Source: Spirochaetes bacterium GWF1_51_8 (GTDB lineage: Bacteria > Spirochaetota > Brevinematia > Brevinematales > GWF1-51-8). From it: a DNA stretch of 40,401 bases. Below the pieces are notes generated by a model. That model was not told where the DNA came from. It did no database searches and saw only the letters and a list, made by a program, of their open reading frames with translations. Both the position numbers and the translations under genes were made by a program. The first letter of the stretch is position 1. Each line of letters opens with the position of its first letter. Where the stretch lies: the NCBI GenBank assembly GCA_001829415.1, contig MIBE01000046.1, forward strand, positions 1 through 40,401. The letters run 5' to 3'. Positions 8,575 through 17,459 of this stretch are shown one piece after another.

Positions 8575-9216
8575 ATGAAGAAGGCTATTCTCGTACTGAG
8601 TGCATTTGTGTTCGTGTTGATGTCCTGCGGCGGACAGGCTACCCAGCCTACCCCTCAGCCCACCCCTCAGCCTACTAAGGCGGCTAAGATTGAACTGAAC
8701 ATCATCCAGCAGAGCAAGACTCCTGCTCCCGATTGGGCAACCAGCGATGAAGCATGGAGCGAAGGCGCCGAAGGCGGAAAGAAGTTCGTGTATCTTCGTG
8801 TCGAAGCTGAAGATCCCCAGAAAGAAACCGCTAAGCTCTTAGCTCAGGGTCAGAAGATCGCCCAGATGGCTGACGCGATCAAACAGCTTGCCACCCACGA
8901 GTTCGCGAAAGTGACCGAAGGTATGGCGGGCGAAGGCGCGGGTCTCGAAACCTACGTCTATGACGCAGTCGCGGCTGTTTCCAAGAATGTCGATACTTCC
9001 GGAGCTCTGGAAGCCGGCACCTATTGGGAATATGTTCAGGAAATCAAGGGCGCCGATGACAAGACCTACTATCGCTACATTATCCGCTTCAAAATCGACT
9101 ATGACAAGTTCATGGCCGCCATGAAGGGCGCATGGGGCGCACAGGTCAAGGCTATCAATCCCGAACTCAAAGAGAAGGGACAGAAGATGCTTGACGCTAT
9201 CAACGGCGCACAGTAA
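8575..9216 (+). CDS. LPP20-like lipoprotein, paralogue 1
   Basis: The 213 residues comprise a signal peptide, lipobox LMSCGG (Cys at 18), and a spacer with PQPT repeats (TPQPTPQPT). A single globular domain from about residue 45 begins QQSKTPAPDW and ends PELKEKGQKMLDAINGAQ. From QQSKTPAP onward it differs from the protein at 38080-38730 at only about ten positions, and less closely matches those at 37263 and 36591. The function is unknown; the anchor and conserved APxW start suggest a periplasmic or surface protein. AGGAGG sits 8 bases before ATG. It follows the lipoprotein at 7244 in the same operon and is closed by the strong terminator at 9234. Confidence 0.85.
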   Translation: MKKAILVLSAFVFVLMSCGGQATQPTPQPTPQPTKAAKIELNIIQQSKTPAPDWATSDEAWSEGAEGGKKFVYLRVEAEDPQKETAKLLAQGQKIAQMADAIKQLATHEFAKVTEGMAGEGAGLETYVYDAVAAVSKNVDTSGALEAGTYWEYVQEIKGADDKTYYRYIIRFKIDYDKFMAAMKGAWGAQVKAINPELKEKGQKMLDAINGAQ

Positions 9217-9233
9217 TCGAAAATTTGAACTTT

Positions 9234-9260
9234 AAGCCCCGCTTCGGCGGGGCTTTTTTT
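9234..9260 (+). terminator. Rho-independent terminator after the 8575 lipoprotein
   Basis: GCCCCGC (9236-9242), loop TTCG, GCGGGGC (9247-9253) and seven T form a textbook terminator. The same hairpin follows the near-identical gene at 38080, on the other strand. Confidence 0.95.
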
Positions 9261-9295
9261 GTCACAGCGCGGCCGCTTATCCCAAGCAAGTCTCC

Positions 9296-9358
9296 GTCAC
9301 CCTGAGCGTATGGTGAGCGCTTGTACCGAGCGAAGCCGAGGTGCAGCCGAAGGGTCAT
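9296..9358. repeat. Dispersed palindromic repeat (CACCCTGAGC...GAAGGGTCAT type)
   Basis: It starts GTCACCCTGAGC and ends GCCGAAGGGTCAT, with inverted ACCCT/AGGGT ends. This resembles short intergenic repeats common in bacterial genomes. It overlaps the stop codon (9355-9357) of the restriction gene, so the last bases of that gene come from the repeat. Confidence 0.6.
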
Positions 9359-12237
9359 TTCCCTTCCACGATTTTAATTTCTTCCTCAGTTAATCCATAC
9401 AATTCATACACCAGACGGTCGATCTGATTGTCCAGCTCTTTACATCGCCGCTCGTAATAAGATTTATCCTTGTCGGTTTTCGCATGATGCAGTTCTTTTT
9501 GCGCGGCAAGCATCTGATCGACAAGGGAAACTAGCTTATCGTGGATTTGTTTATCCGAAAAGTAATTAAAATCAATTATTCTGATCGGTAATTGACTAGT
9601 ATAGATTTTTTTAAACCTTAAAAATCCACCGCTAACATGAGCCTCTTCAAAATTTACCTTAAAGTAATATTTTAATATATTTGAATGAAGCAAACCTAAA
9701 ATATACTTAAGAGAATATTTGTTTGCAAATGTCTGAATTGAATATAGAGTATTAACAGAATAGTATGAATCTTCATCATAAACTGCTTCTGGGATTTTTG
9801 AAATATCTCTTAATAGAATTTTTGGTTCTTCAAAATATTTTGGTTCACAAATATTCCCATATTCCCCCTTTTCTTTTTTTATTAGTGTTTTATCATATCT
9901 AACATATTTTCCAGACCATGAAAAACCATATCTATGGACATCTTTCCCGAAAAGCAATTTTTTACAACTACTATCTATCTCTTCATTGACAATTAGTTTT
10001 TCCCTTACATTACCTGTATGAATAGTTTCTTTTATTGAGCAAATATCTCCAAGTTTTATTGATATAGAATCAATTTTTTCCAGCCATAGTGGCTTATCTT
10101 TAATAACAAAATTCTTGTTCCTATCGTTTTCAAAAATCTTTTGTTCCAAATCAGAATACTTGTCATTAAAATCATTTTTATCACTTATCTTCTTAAAATG
10201 GATGATATTACTACTTAAATTATTTTTAGACTTTTCTAAAATAAGGACATACGGATACGTTGAAGCATCTTTAAACACATCTATGGTTGATACATCAACT
10301 ATTTTTAAAACTCTGCATTTCATTAATATGAATTCTCTCAATTTAAATCCATAACTTGCAATTGTCCATTTATTAGATGTGATATACCCAAGCAATCCGT
10401 TATTTTTTAAGAGGTTAATTGATTTTTCATAAAAGAGTTGATAAAGATCATATTGTCCCATCGCGCTTTGATATTTCTTATTAAAATACTCTTTGATATA
10501 ATTATCAAGCTCTCTATTTCTAACATACGGCGGATTCCCAATCACGCAGTCGAAGCCGCTTGCGCTGTCGCCCCCGGATTTGAATACGGCGGGAAACGCG
10601 GTCTCGAAATCCATCGGGTTCAGCTTGCGCTCTTCTTCTCCCGAAAACAGGCTCCCGCTCAGGATATCCGTGCCGATCAGCGAATTCCCGCAGACGATGT
10701 TTCCGCTGAGGTTCGGGATAATCTTCTCGTGAAACAGCACCTGCATATCGTTGGCGGTCGCCGTAGTCTCGTCCTCGAGCATTTTGAGCGCGAGGGAAAG
10801 CTGGGTGACCTCGACGGCTTGTGTATCGATGTCCACGCCGTAAATGTTATTGAGAAGGATATTCTGTTTCTGCCTGATACTGAGCACCCACCGTCCTTCT
10901 TTCTCGTAGCACCCGTCTTTTACCGCCTTATCGGGGTTATCCCGGTAGTAGGTGTTGTGGTAATCCAGCAGGCAGTCGAACGCGCCGATGAGAAACGACC
11001 CGCTCCCGCAGGCGATATCGGCGATCCTGAGTTTGGAAATTTCCGCCGGGGTCTTTCCTTTTATCAGTTCGCCGACAGTGTTCTTCACGATGTAATCGAC
11101 GATATACTTGGGCGTATAATAAACCCCGCCCGCCTTACGGACTTCCGGCTTCTCCTCGACGGTCACCCGTTTTTCGGTGGCGTGGACGACCTTGCCGAGA
11201 AACCTTTCGTAGATCGAGCCTAAGATATGAATGGGAATAACGTTAAAATCGTAGGGAGAATTCAGATGAGAGATATCGTCGCATATCTGGGAAAAGCCCT
11301 TCAATTCCGGCCCTGAGAAATCCTGTTCATCGATGAAATGCTTTTTAAAAACGATTCCGTTGTATTTTGCGTCTAATTTGCGGCAGACTGAGATAAAGTC
11401 CTTCCAGATATTTCCGCTTCCGCCCAATTCGCTGATGTAGTTCTCCTGTTCGATCAGTTTATCTTCGAGGAACCTGATAAAAACGAGACGGTCGATAGTT
11501 CTCTGAACCGCTTCGGTCAATTCTTCGCTGTTAAGGTGAGTATCGTTTTTCTTAAACGCCCGCGCGAGGGTTTCCCTTGTGCCGTCGATAAATTCAAGGA
11601 AATCGTCGTCAATGGGTTTGATATTTTCCTTAAACAGTCCCCGCTGAACGGCTTTACCGGAAGGCTTTTTTAAATCCTTGGCGTACCGTTCGACCGAGTT
11701 ATCTAAAACCGCCTCGCGTGAAAAGAGATAGTATATCTTCGCGAAAATCTCGTTATCCGTATACTGAGAGTAATGGTAGTATTGGTGCGATCCGTTGAGG
11801 ACATAATTGATATTCGGTTTATAACGGCAATCGAGGATATGAAATTCCTCGAAGTCGGTCAGAATTGCTAAAGGCGTACCGGCGTTCCATCCGTACTTGA
11901 TAGTCTGAAAGTAGTAGTTTTTATCCTTAAGATTTTTCGCGGGCTTTTTCGCCTCGATAAAAAACATAGGGTCTTTATAATTCGGGTCTAAAAAGAAAGT
12001 ATAATCGGGACGCTTTTGATTCGATTGGGTCTTTTCAACCTTCACTTCCTGCCGGTATGGGTCTTTTTGGGTATCGTGGTTGACATCCCACCCTAAAGCG
12101 ATGAAAAATTTATTGATAAAATCGATTCTGGCTTCAGCTTCTTGGTATTCGTTTGATAAGTAATAACTTTCTTTACTCCGAAATGTTTCAACTAAGGCTT
12201 TGACGTCCTCAAAGGCTTTTTCAAAATTTGTACCCAT
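9355..12237 (-). CDS. Type IIG-like restriction endonuclease-methyltransferase fusion
   Basis: One 960-aa polypeptide should cut and methylate DNA. The N-terminal PD-(D/E)xK nuclease shows Asp78 (KRPDYTFF) and Glu95-x-Lys97 (FFIEAKKP). The N6-adenine methyltransferase has YYTPKYIVDYIV, the SAM-binding ACGSGSF from residue 409, VDIDTQAVEVTQLSLAL, and catalytic NPPY at 568-571. The C-terminal third should be the target-recognition domain, ending in a coiled-coil region (MLAAQKELHHAKTDKDK) and VYELYGLTEEEIKIVEG. The DNA for the recognition half (about 9580-10530) is visibly AT-richer than the rest, suggesting a swapped specificity domain. No separate specificity, methylase or BREX genes are adjacent. 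ATG at 12237 follows GAGTGAAAAC. Confidence 0.9.
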   Translation of the reverse strand: MGTNFEKAFEDVKALVETFRSKESYYLSNEYQEAEARIDFINKFFIALGWDVNHDTQKDPYRQEVKVEKTQSNQKRPDYTFFLDPNYKDPMFFIEAKKPAKNLKDKNYYFQTIKYGWNAGTPLAILTDFEEFHILDCRYKPNINYVLNGSHQYYHYSQYTDNEIFAKIYYLFSREAVLDNSVERYAKDLKKPSGKAVQRGLFKENIKPIDDDFLEFIDGTRETLARAFKKNDTHLNSEELTEAVQRTIDRLVFIRFLEDKLIEQENYISELGGSGNIWKDFISVCRKLDAKYNGIVFKKHFIDEQDFSGPELKGFSQICDDISHLNSPYDFNVIPIHILGSIYERFLGKVVHATEKRVTVEEKPEVRKAGGVYYTPKYIVDYIVKNTVGELIKGKTPAEISKLRIADIACGSGSFLIGAFDCLLDYHNTYYRDNPDKAVKDGCYEKEGRWVLSIRQKQNILLNNIYGVDIDTQAVEVTQLSLALKMLEDETTATANDMQVLFHEKIIPNLSGNIVCGNSLIGTDILSGSLFSGEEERKLNPMDFETAFPAVFKSGGDSASGFDCVIGNPPYVRNRELDNYIKEYFNKKYQSAMGQYDLYQLFYEKSINLLKNNGLLGYITSNKWTIASYGFKLREFILMKCRVLKIVDVSTIDVFKDASTYPYVLILEKSKNNLSSNIIHFKKISDKNDFNDKYSDLEQKIFENDRNKNFVIKDKPLWLEKIDSISIKLGDICSIKETIHTGNVREKLIVNEEIDSSCKKLLFGKDVHRYGFSWSGKYVRYDKTLIKKEKGEYGNICEPKYFEEPKILLRDISKIPEAVYDEDSYYSVNTLYSIQTFANKYSLKYILGLLHSNILKYYFKVNFEEAHVSGGFLRFKKIYTSQLPIRIIDFNYFSDKQIHDKLVSLVDQMLAAQKELHHAKTDKDKSYYERRCKELDNQIDRLVYELYGLTEEEIKIVEGK

Positions 12238-12394
12238 GTTTTCACTCCGAATCGAAAATGAGAATACATTTTAAGCTAATTGACGATAAAAATAAATATT
12301 TATAGTGCATTTGTTTTTTATATTTGCCATTTTGGCTTAAAAATGACTATTATATATGACTATTATAAATACAGGCTATTAGCAAGTAGTCAAT

Positions 12395-12423
12395 TTGATT
12401 TTTTAACAATCTGACTATATAAT
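12395..12423 (+). promoter_or_regulatory. Promoter of yidC-mnmE
   Basis: TTGATT (12395-12400) and a perfect TATAAT (12418-12423) are 17 bases apart, about 30 bases before the yidC ATG. The rest of the AT-rich divergent spacer (12238-12394) shows no gene. Confidence 0.75.
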
Positions 12424-12453
12424 GTATCCCAATTTACTATAGGAGTATATTCA

Positions 12454-14178
12454 ATGCAGAAGAATGCCGGTTATGAAAAAAGGATGCTGATCGCGTTTAT
12501 CGTATCATTCGTCCTTCTCGCGGTCACATTTCTCATTCTGCCGAAAAACGAACCCGCCCCTCAGGGAACAACCCCGGGTGCGGTTACAAATACCCTGACG
12601 TCTTCCAATATCCAGCCTGAAAACATTTCTCAGGCCGCGGCTGTTAAAAAGACCGCCGATGTGAAGATCAAGAAAGACCTGCCGATCGATATTGTCATGA
12701 TCTCGAATAAGAGCGAGCTTCAGTTGACAATCTCGACCTACGGCGCGATGCTGAAAAACGTCGCGATCAACGGCGCATGGAACCGTCACACCAACTCGGT
12801 ATCCATCATGTCGTCGAACCAGATCGGGCGCACGGGCGACCTCTACTTCGGCGATACCGCTTATATGCTTTCCGATTACGGCCGTCCGACCTACATGGTA
12901 GTCGAGAAGACTTCCAACTCGGTCACCCTCGCCGCGGAAACCTACTTCGGCAACTCGAAGATACAGATCACCCGTAAGTACACTGTAAGTTCCAACTATG
13001 TCTACACCGAAGAAATCTCGCTGAAGAATATGACTTCCGCGCCGGTTTCGTTCGATAAGAACGGGAAATCGTTCTCGATCCTGTCCAGTTACGAGTTCTT
13101 CCCGAAATCGCTCGCGAACGGCAGGAACGTCCAGAAGGCGTTCCTCTACGACGGCAAAGAGAAGAAAGAGGCGATGGTCGCCGGACTCTTCCAGCCCAAG
13201 AAGCTGATCGATATCTTCGAGCGCCCGTCATGGATCGCGATGAACGACAACTATTTCATCACGGTGATGAAGCCCGAGGTACAGGAATATACCGCGAAAT
13301 ATATGATCCTTTCAATGCCCACCGCGGATAAAGTGATCGAAGAAATGAGTATGTCGCTCGAATACCCGCCGTTCATCCTCGCGGGCGGCGAAGCGAAAAC
13401 ATTCAAGATCACCCATTACGCCGGCCCTATGAAAGAAGATATCCTTGTCAAGATAGACCGCTCGTTCGATACGTTGTTCGACTGGGGCTTGCTTTTCAAC
13501 TGGCTCATGAAGCCGATCGAGTGGCTGATCACGAACGGCCTGCACCTGTTCGCCTCGTTTATCGGCAACTACGGCGTGGTCATCATCCTTCTCGCGTTTA
13601 TCATCAAGCTCCTTCTTTCACCGTTGTCGGTCAAGGCCGCTATCTCGATCAAGAGAATGGGCCTACTCCAGCCTAAGCTGAAGAACCTCCAGGAGAAATT
13701 CAAGGACGATCCCCAGCGCCTCCAGATGAAGATGGCGGAATTGTATAAGCAGGAAAAGGTCAATCCGTTAGGCGGATGCTGGCCGATGCTTCTCCAGATC
13801 CCGGTGTTCTTCGCGCTCTTCCGTGTGCTGTCGAACTCGGTGGAACTCCGGGGCGCGGTATTCCTCTGGATCAGAGACCTGACCCAGCCGGATACTCTCT
13901 TCACGCTCAATCTGCCGATCCTCGGGGACGGGTTTAGTTTCAACCTTCTCCCGATTATCATGACCGCGATCCAGCTTTTCCAGACCAAACTGCAGAGTTC
14001 GAACAACCCGACTATGCAGCAGAGCAAACTGACGAACTATCTCCTCCCGATCATCTTCCTGTTCCTCTTTTGGAGTATGCCGTCGGGACTCGTGCTCTAC
14101 TGGACAGTCCAGAACATCTTCACGATTGGCGAGCAGTACTTGATCAACCTGGACAAAGCGGTTAAGCTCCCGCAATAG
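12454..14178 (+). CDS. yidC: Membrane protein insertase YidC
   Basis: YidC inserts and folds inner-membrane proteins, alone or with SecYEG. The 574-residue length is that of the Gram-negative form. There is an N-terminal membrane anchor (about 10-30), a large periplasmic beta-sandwich domain (about 65-335), then the conserved insertase core from about 350. The core includes NYGVVIILLAFIIKLLLSPL with the expected basic residue, the cytoplasmic helical hairpin (QPKLKNLQEKFKDDPQRLQ), NPLGGCWPMLLQIPVFFALF, and a last segment at MPSGLVLYWTVQNIFTIGEQ. TAGGAG precedes ATG 12454. mnmE starts four bases after the stop. The intervening jag gene found in many genomes is absent here. Confidence 0.96.
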   Translation: MQKNAGYEKRMLIAFIVSFVLLAVTFLILPKNEPAPQGTTPGAVTNTLTSSNIQPENISQAAAVKKTADVKIKKDLPIDIVMISNKSELQLTISTYGAMLKNVAINGAWNRHTNSVSIMSSNQIGRTGDLYFGDTAYMLSDYGRPTYMVVEKTSNSVTLAAETYFGNSKIQITRKYTVSSNYVYTEEISLKNMTSAPVSFDKNGKSFSILSSYEFFPKSLANGRNVQKAFLYDGKEKKEAMVAGLFQPKKLIDIFERPSWIAMNDNYFITVMKPEVQEYTAKYMILSMPTADKVIEEMSMSLEYPPFILAGGEAKTFKITHYAGPMKEDILVKIDRSFDTLFDWGLLFNWLMKPIEWLITNGLHLFASFIGNYGVVIILLAFIIKLLLSPLSVKAAISIKRMGLLQPKLKNLQEKFKDDPQRLQMKMAELYKQEKVNPLGGCWPMLLQIPVFFALFRVLSNSVELRGAVFLWIRDLTQPDTLFTLNLPILGDGFSFNLLPIIMTAIQLFQTKLQSSNNPTMQQSKLTNYLLPIIFLFLFWSMPSGLVLYWTVQNIFTIGEQYLINLDKAVKLPQ

Positions 14179-14182
14179 AAAG

Positions 14183-15559
14183 ATGCCGGACAGAAACGAC
14201 ACGATCGCCGCGATCGCTACTCCGTCAGGGACGGGGTCGGTCGGGGTGATCCGTGTCTCCGGCGATAAAGCCCTGGAAATCTCGGGCCTCTGCTTCTCCG
14301 GAAGCTTGGGCCCGGATACGCCGGGCAATTCCCTTCATTATGGAAAAATCATCGATCCCCGCGGCAAACATATCCTCGACGAAGCAGTCGTCTCGGTATT
14401 CCGCGCGCCCCGTTCCTACACAGCCGAAGACGTGGTCGAGTTCTCCTGCCACGGTAACCCGTACATCCTCCGCGACACCCTCGATCTGATCGTCTCGCTC
14501 GGCGCGCGTCATGCCGAACCGGGCGAATTTACCCTTCGCGCGTTCCTGAACGGGCGGATCGACCTGACCCAAGCCGAGGCCGTGAACGACTTAGTGCGCG
14601 CGCATACCGGTTACGCCAAGACCGCCGCCCTCGCGGCGTTGTCCGGACGTCTTTCCGGCAGGGTCGCGGAACTCCACTCCTCGCTCATGGACGTCCTCGC
14701 GCAGATGGAAGCGGCGGTCGATCACAGCGACCTCGATATCGAATTCCAGTCTCCCGAGACACATCTTACCTCGATTGAATCGCTGATTGGCGGACTGGAA
14801 AAACTCCTCGCCACAGCGCGGGCGGGAAAAATCCTTTCACACGGGCTCCGTACCGCGATAGTCGGCGCGCCGAACACCGGCAAGTCGAGCCTGATGAACT
14901 TGCTCCTCCGCACGGACAGGGTGATGGTTTCCGAGATCGCCGGGACTACGCGCGACACGGTCGAGGACGAGCTTAATATCGGCGGCATCCCCGTGCGCCT
15001 GATCGATACGGCTGGTATCCGCGACACGGGCGACACGCTCGAACGGATGGGGATCGAACGGAGTCTCGCCGCGCTCGAAGGCGCCGATCTGAGGATCATG
15101 GTGTTCGACGGCTCACGCGCGCTCGATAACGCCGACCGCGAGATTTTCGCGCGGGTTAAATCGGGCGACTGCATCTATGTCCTCAATAAAACCGACCTTC
15201 CGTGTGTCACGGGACGCGATGTGTTATCGGTCGAGCTCGGGATCGATACGATAGAGATTTCCGCCGCCGCCGGGACCGGACTGCGCGAGCTGGAAAACGC
15301 GGTGCGTGATTTTTACTTTTCGATGGGGGTGAACCCGGAGACCGATGCGCTGATCGCGAACTCGCGGCAGGAAAAATGCCTGCGCGATGCCTCGGATTAT
15401 CTGAAGAACGCCGCCGGGGCGATCCGAAAAGGCCTGTCCGAGGAATTCGCGGCGAGCGATCTCAGGAAAGCGCGTCATTCTATCGAGGAAATCACCGGCA
15501 AGACTTCCGCCGACGACATCCTCGACCGTATTTTCTCGAAGTTCTGTATCGGGAAATAA
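14183..15559 (+). CDS. mnmE: tRNA uridine-5-carboxymethylaminomethyl GTPase MnmE
   Basis: With MnmG it modifies U34 of certain tRNAs (cmnm5U) using GTP, methylene-tetrahydrofolate and glycine. It has 458 residues, the usual length. The N-terminal folate-binding domain starts DTIAAIATPSGTGSVGVIRV. The inserted G domain has GAPNTGKSS (228-236), the switch GTTRDTVED, DTAGIRDTGD and NKTDLP. The C-terminus is FCIGK with the catalytic cysteine. ATG 14183 lies four bases after the yidC stop, with no strong ribosome site, so translation is probably coupled to yidC. Confidence 0.96.
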   Translation: MPDRNDTIAAIATPSGTGSVGVIRVSGDKALEISGLCFSGSLGPDTPGNSLHYGKIIDPRGKHILDEAVVSVFRAPRSYTAEDVVEFSCHGNPYILRDTLDLIVSLGARHAEPGEFTLRAFLNGRIDLTQAEAVNDLVRAHTGYAKTAALAALSGRLSGRVAELHSSLMDVLAQMEAAVDHSDLDIEFQSPETHLTSIESLIGGLEKLLATARAGKILSHGLRTAIVGAPNTGKSSLMNLLLRTDRVMVSEIAGTTRDTVEDELNIGGIPVRLIDTAGIRDTGDTLERMGIERSLAALEGADLRIMVFDGSRALDNADREIFARVKSGDCIYVLNKTDLPCVTGRDVLSVELGIDTIEISAAAGTGLRELENAVRDFYFSMGVNPETDALIANSRQEKCLRDASDYLKNAAGAIRKGLSEEFAASDLRKARHSIEEITGKTSADDILDRIFSKFCIGK

Positions 15560-15623
15560 CTTTTATTAAACCCCTCTGTATTGCCCCATCGCCGGACTGT
15601 ATTCCTTTATTTTAAAACATCGC

Positions 15624-15652
15624 TTGACATGCAGCGCTGAAACACATAGAAT
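15624..15652 (+). promoter_or_regulatory. Promoter of the small membrane protein at 15688
   Basis: A consensus TTGACA (15624-15629), a 17-base spacer and TAGAAT (15647-15652) lie about 35 bases before the ATG. Confidence 0.75.
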
Positions 15653-15687
15653 AATAGCCTGAAATAAAATTTTTCGGAGGCCGGGCG

Positions 15688-16110
15688 ATGATTTGGAATA
15701 TTCTATTGTGGGGATTTGTCATCGGGATTATTCATTTCGTGATCGTGGGCGTTCTATACGGGAATCCGTTTATCGGGAAGATTTATAAGGACGCTCAGGA
15801 TCATCCGGGCGTAAAAAAATGGCCGAGTCAAGCATCGTATATGATAAAAATGTTCTTAGGAACTCAAATCGAAGTATATATCATGACAGCGGCATATTTT
15901 ATTATCCGGGGATTTTTCAGCGAACCTTTTTCGTTACAGACCGCGGCGATACTTGCCGCGCTTTTCTGCGGTATCAGAGTGTATCCCCGGTTTTGGAATA
16001 TGTGGATACAATCGACTTACCCAAATAAACTTCTCCTGATCGAGGCGGTCAACGGCACTATCGGTACGTTTATCATAGTATTGGGACTGTATCTGTTTCC
16101 TGTGATCTGA
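15688..16110 (+). CDS. Small integral membrane protein
   Basis: This 140-residue protein has about four hydrophobic segments: 2-24, 52-72, 82-100 and 118-138. Between the first two lies a short cytoplasmic or periplasmic loop (YKDAQDHPGVKKWPSQASY). It may belong to one of the DUF membrane families of about 140 aa, but I cannot name it with confidence. CGGAGG precedes the ATG, and it has its own promoter, so it appears to be a single-gene unit. Glf is convergent, 24 bases away. Confidence 0.75.
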   Translation: MIWNILLWGFVIGIIHFVIVGVLYGNPFIGKIYKDAQDHPGVKKWPSQASYMIKMFLGTQIEVYIMTAAYFIIRGFFSEPFSLQTAAILAALFCGIRVYPRFWNMWIQSTYPNKLLLIEAVNGTIGTFIIVLGLYLFPVI

Positions 16111-16134
16111 CGTTTTTCCCGGTAACAACGGCAA

Positions 16135-17247
16135 TCACAGTTTCTGGAACGCCGCGAGCGATGCGAGGATCGCCTGATCCATGTTGTAGTAACGGTACTG
16201 CGCGAGCCGTCCGAGGAAGATCGTGTCGTTCAGCGCGGCGGCCTCTTTCTCGTACTCACGGTACTTCGCGATCCATTCGTCGGTGAACATCGGGTAGTAC
16301 AGTTCGTCCGTACCCACCACCGCCTCGCGCGAGAACTCCTTGACCGTCGTGGTGGTCGGCGACAACTGCCCGGTCATGAGCTTGAATTCCGAAATCCGCG
16401 TGAACCCGTAATCGTTGGGATAGTTCACGGTCGCCGCTTCCTGGTAATTCTCCTTCGGGTAGTTCTCGAATACGAAATCGATCGTGCGGTACATGAGCTT
16501 CCCGAAACGGTAATCGAAGAACGCGTCCACCGGGCCGGTATAGATCAGCTTCTTCTTGTATTTAAATTCATCCTTCACCTCGAAATAGTCCGTGTTCAGC
16601 AGAAGCTTGATATTCGGGTGGTCGAGCATCCGTTCGAACATCTTCGTGTATCCCTCGACCGGCATCCCCTGATAACGGTCCTGGAAATAACGGTCGTCCC
16701 AACTGATATAGACCGGCACCCGTCCCGTGACCTCCGGGGTAAGCTCCTCGGGCTTCAAGCCCCACTGCTTCTCGGTATAGAACGCGAATATCTTCTCGTA
16801 GACATACTCCGCGAGAAACTTGAGGTCGGGATCGTTCTCGGCGCGGAGTTTCAGGATCGGCACCTTCTGCCCCATCCCGTACTTCGTCACGAGCTTCTCC
16901 TCGATCCGTTCGCCAAGCGCCTTCGGAAACAGCTCCTCGAGCGTGTTGAGGTTGAACGGGATCGGCACCTTTTTCCCCTCGATCACCCCGAGCACCCTGT
17001 GATGGTAGATATGCATTTCGCCGAAACGGGTGATGTATTCCCAGACATCCTTCGACGAGGTATGGAAAATATGCGGGCCGTACTGGTGAATCAGAATACC
17101 CGCCTTGTCGTAGCAGTCGTAACAGTTTCCCCCGAAGTGGCGCTTTTTCTCGATAATGAGCACCTTCGCTTTCTTCTCAGTCGCGAGTCGTTCCGCCATT
17201 ACCACACCGGAGAACCCAGCCCCGACAATGATATAATCGAAATCCAT
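16135..17247 (-). CDS. glf: UDP-galactopyranose mutase
   Basis: This FAD enzyme converts UDP-galactopyranose to UDP-galactofuranose for cell-surface glycans. Its 370 residues are the usual length. The N-terminal dinucleotide fold is DYIIVGAGFSGVVMAERLA with an adjacent acidic strand end (KVLIIEKKRHFGGNCYD). Substrate-site stretches GPHIFHTSS, PVYISWDDRYFQDRYQGMP and the C-terminal LGRLAQYRYYNMDQAI are characteristic. GalT lies just upstream on the same strand, so the two genes together cover galactose nucleotide supply for galactofuranose. A spacer of about 210 bases with a repeat lies between them. Confidence 0.95.
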   Translation of the reverse strand: MDFDYIIVGAGFSGVVMAERLATEKKAKVLIIEKKRHFGGNCYDCYDKAGILIHQYGPHIFHTSSKDVWEYITRFGEMHIYHHRVLGVIEGKKVPIPFNLNTLEELFPKALGERIEEKLVTKYGMGQKVPILKLRAENDPDLKFLAEYVYEKIFAFYTEKQWGLKPEELTPEVTGRVPVYISWDDRYFQDRYQGMPVEGYTKMFERMLDHPNIKLLLNTDYFEVKDEFKYKKKLIYTGPVDAFFDYRFGKLMYRTIDFVFENYPKENYQEAATVNYPNDYGFTRISEFKLMTGQLSPTTTTVKEFSREAVVGTDELYYPMFTDEWIAKYREYEKEAAALNDTIFLGRLAQYRYYNMDQAILASLAAFQKL

Positions 17248-17266
17248 TTATTTGCTCCTTATTTTT

Positions 17267-17307
17267 GTCATTGCGAACCGTGAGCGGAGCCGAACGGTGA
17301 AGCAATC
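17267..17307. repeat. GTCATTGCGA...GAAGCAATC half-repeat
   Basis: It starts GTCATTGCGA and ends GAAGCAATC, matching the left half of the palindromic repeats at 20346 and 22396. It sits between glf and galT; the rest of 17248-17459 has no gene. Confidence 0.65.
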
Positions 17308-17459
17308 CGTCGAACATCTATTTCACCAGAATATCCGTGTCAATCCGCCCGATCCGCTTGCCCCCGATTCCAGTGGAGGCATTATCCGGCACCTCGACTT
17401 CGCTCGGTGTCCATATAAATCTATACTGCATAGTGTAGATAACATATACAAACAAGAAA

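Noticed and set aside
10438..11223. Long plus-strand frame of 261 codons
   Set aside because: It lies wholly within the restriction-methyltransferase gene on the other strand and is a shadow frame.
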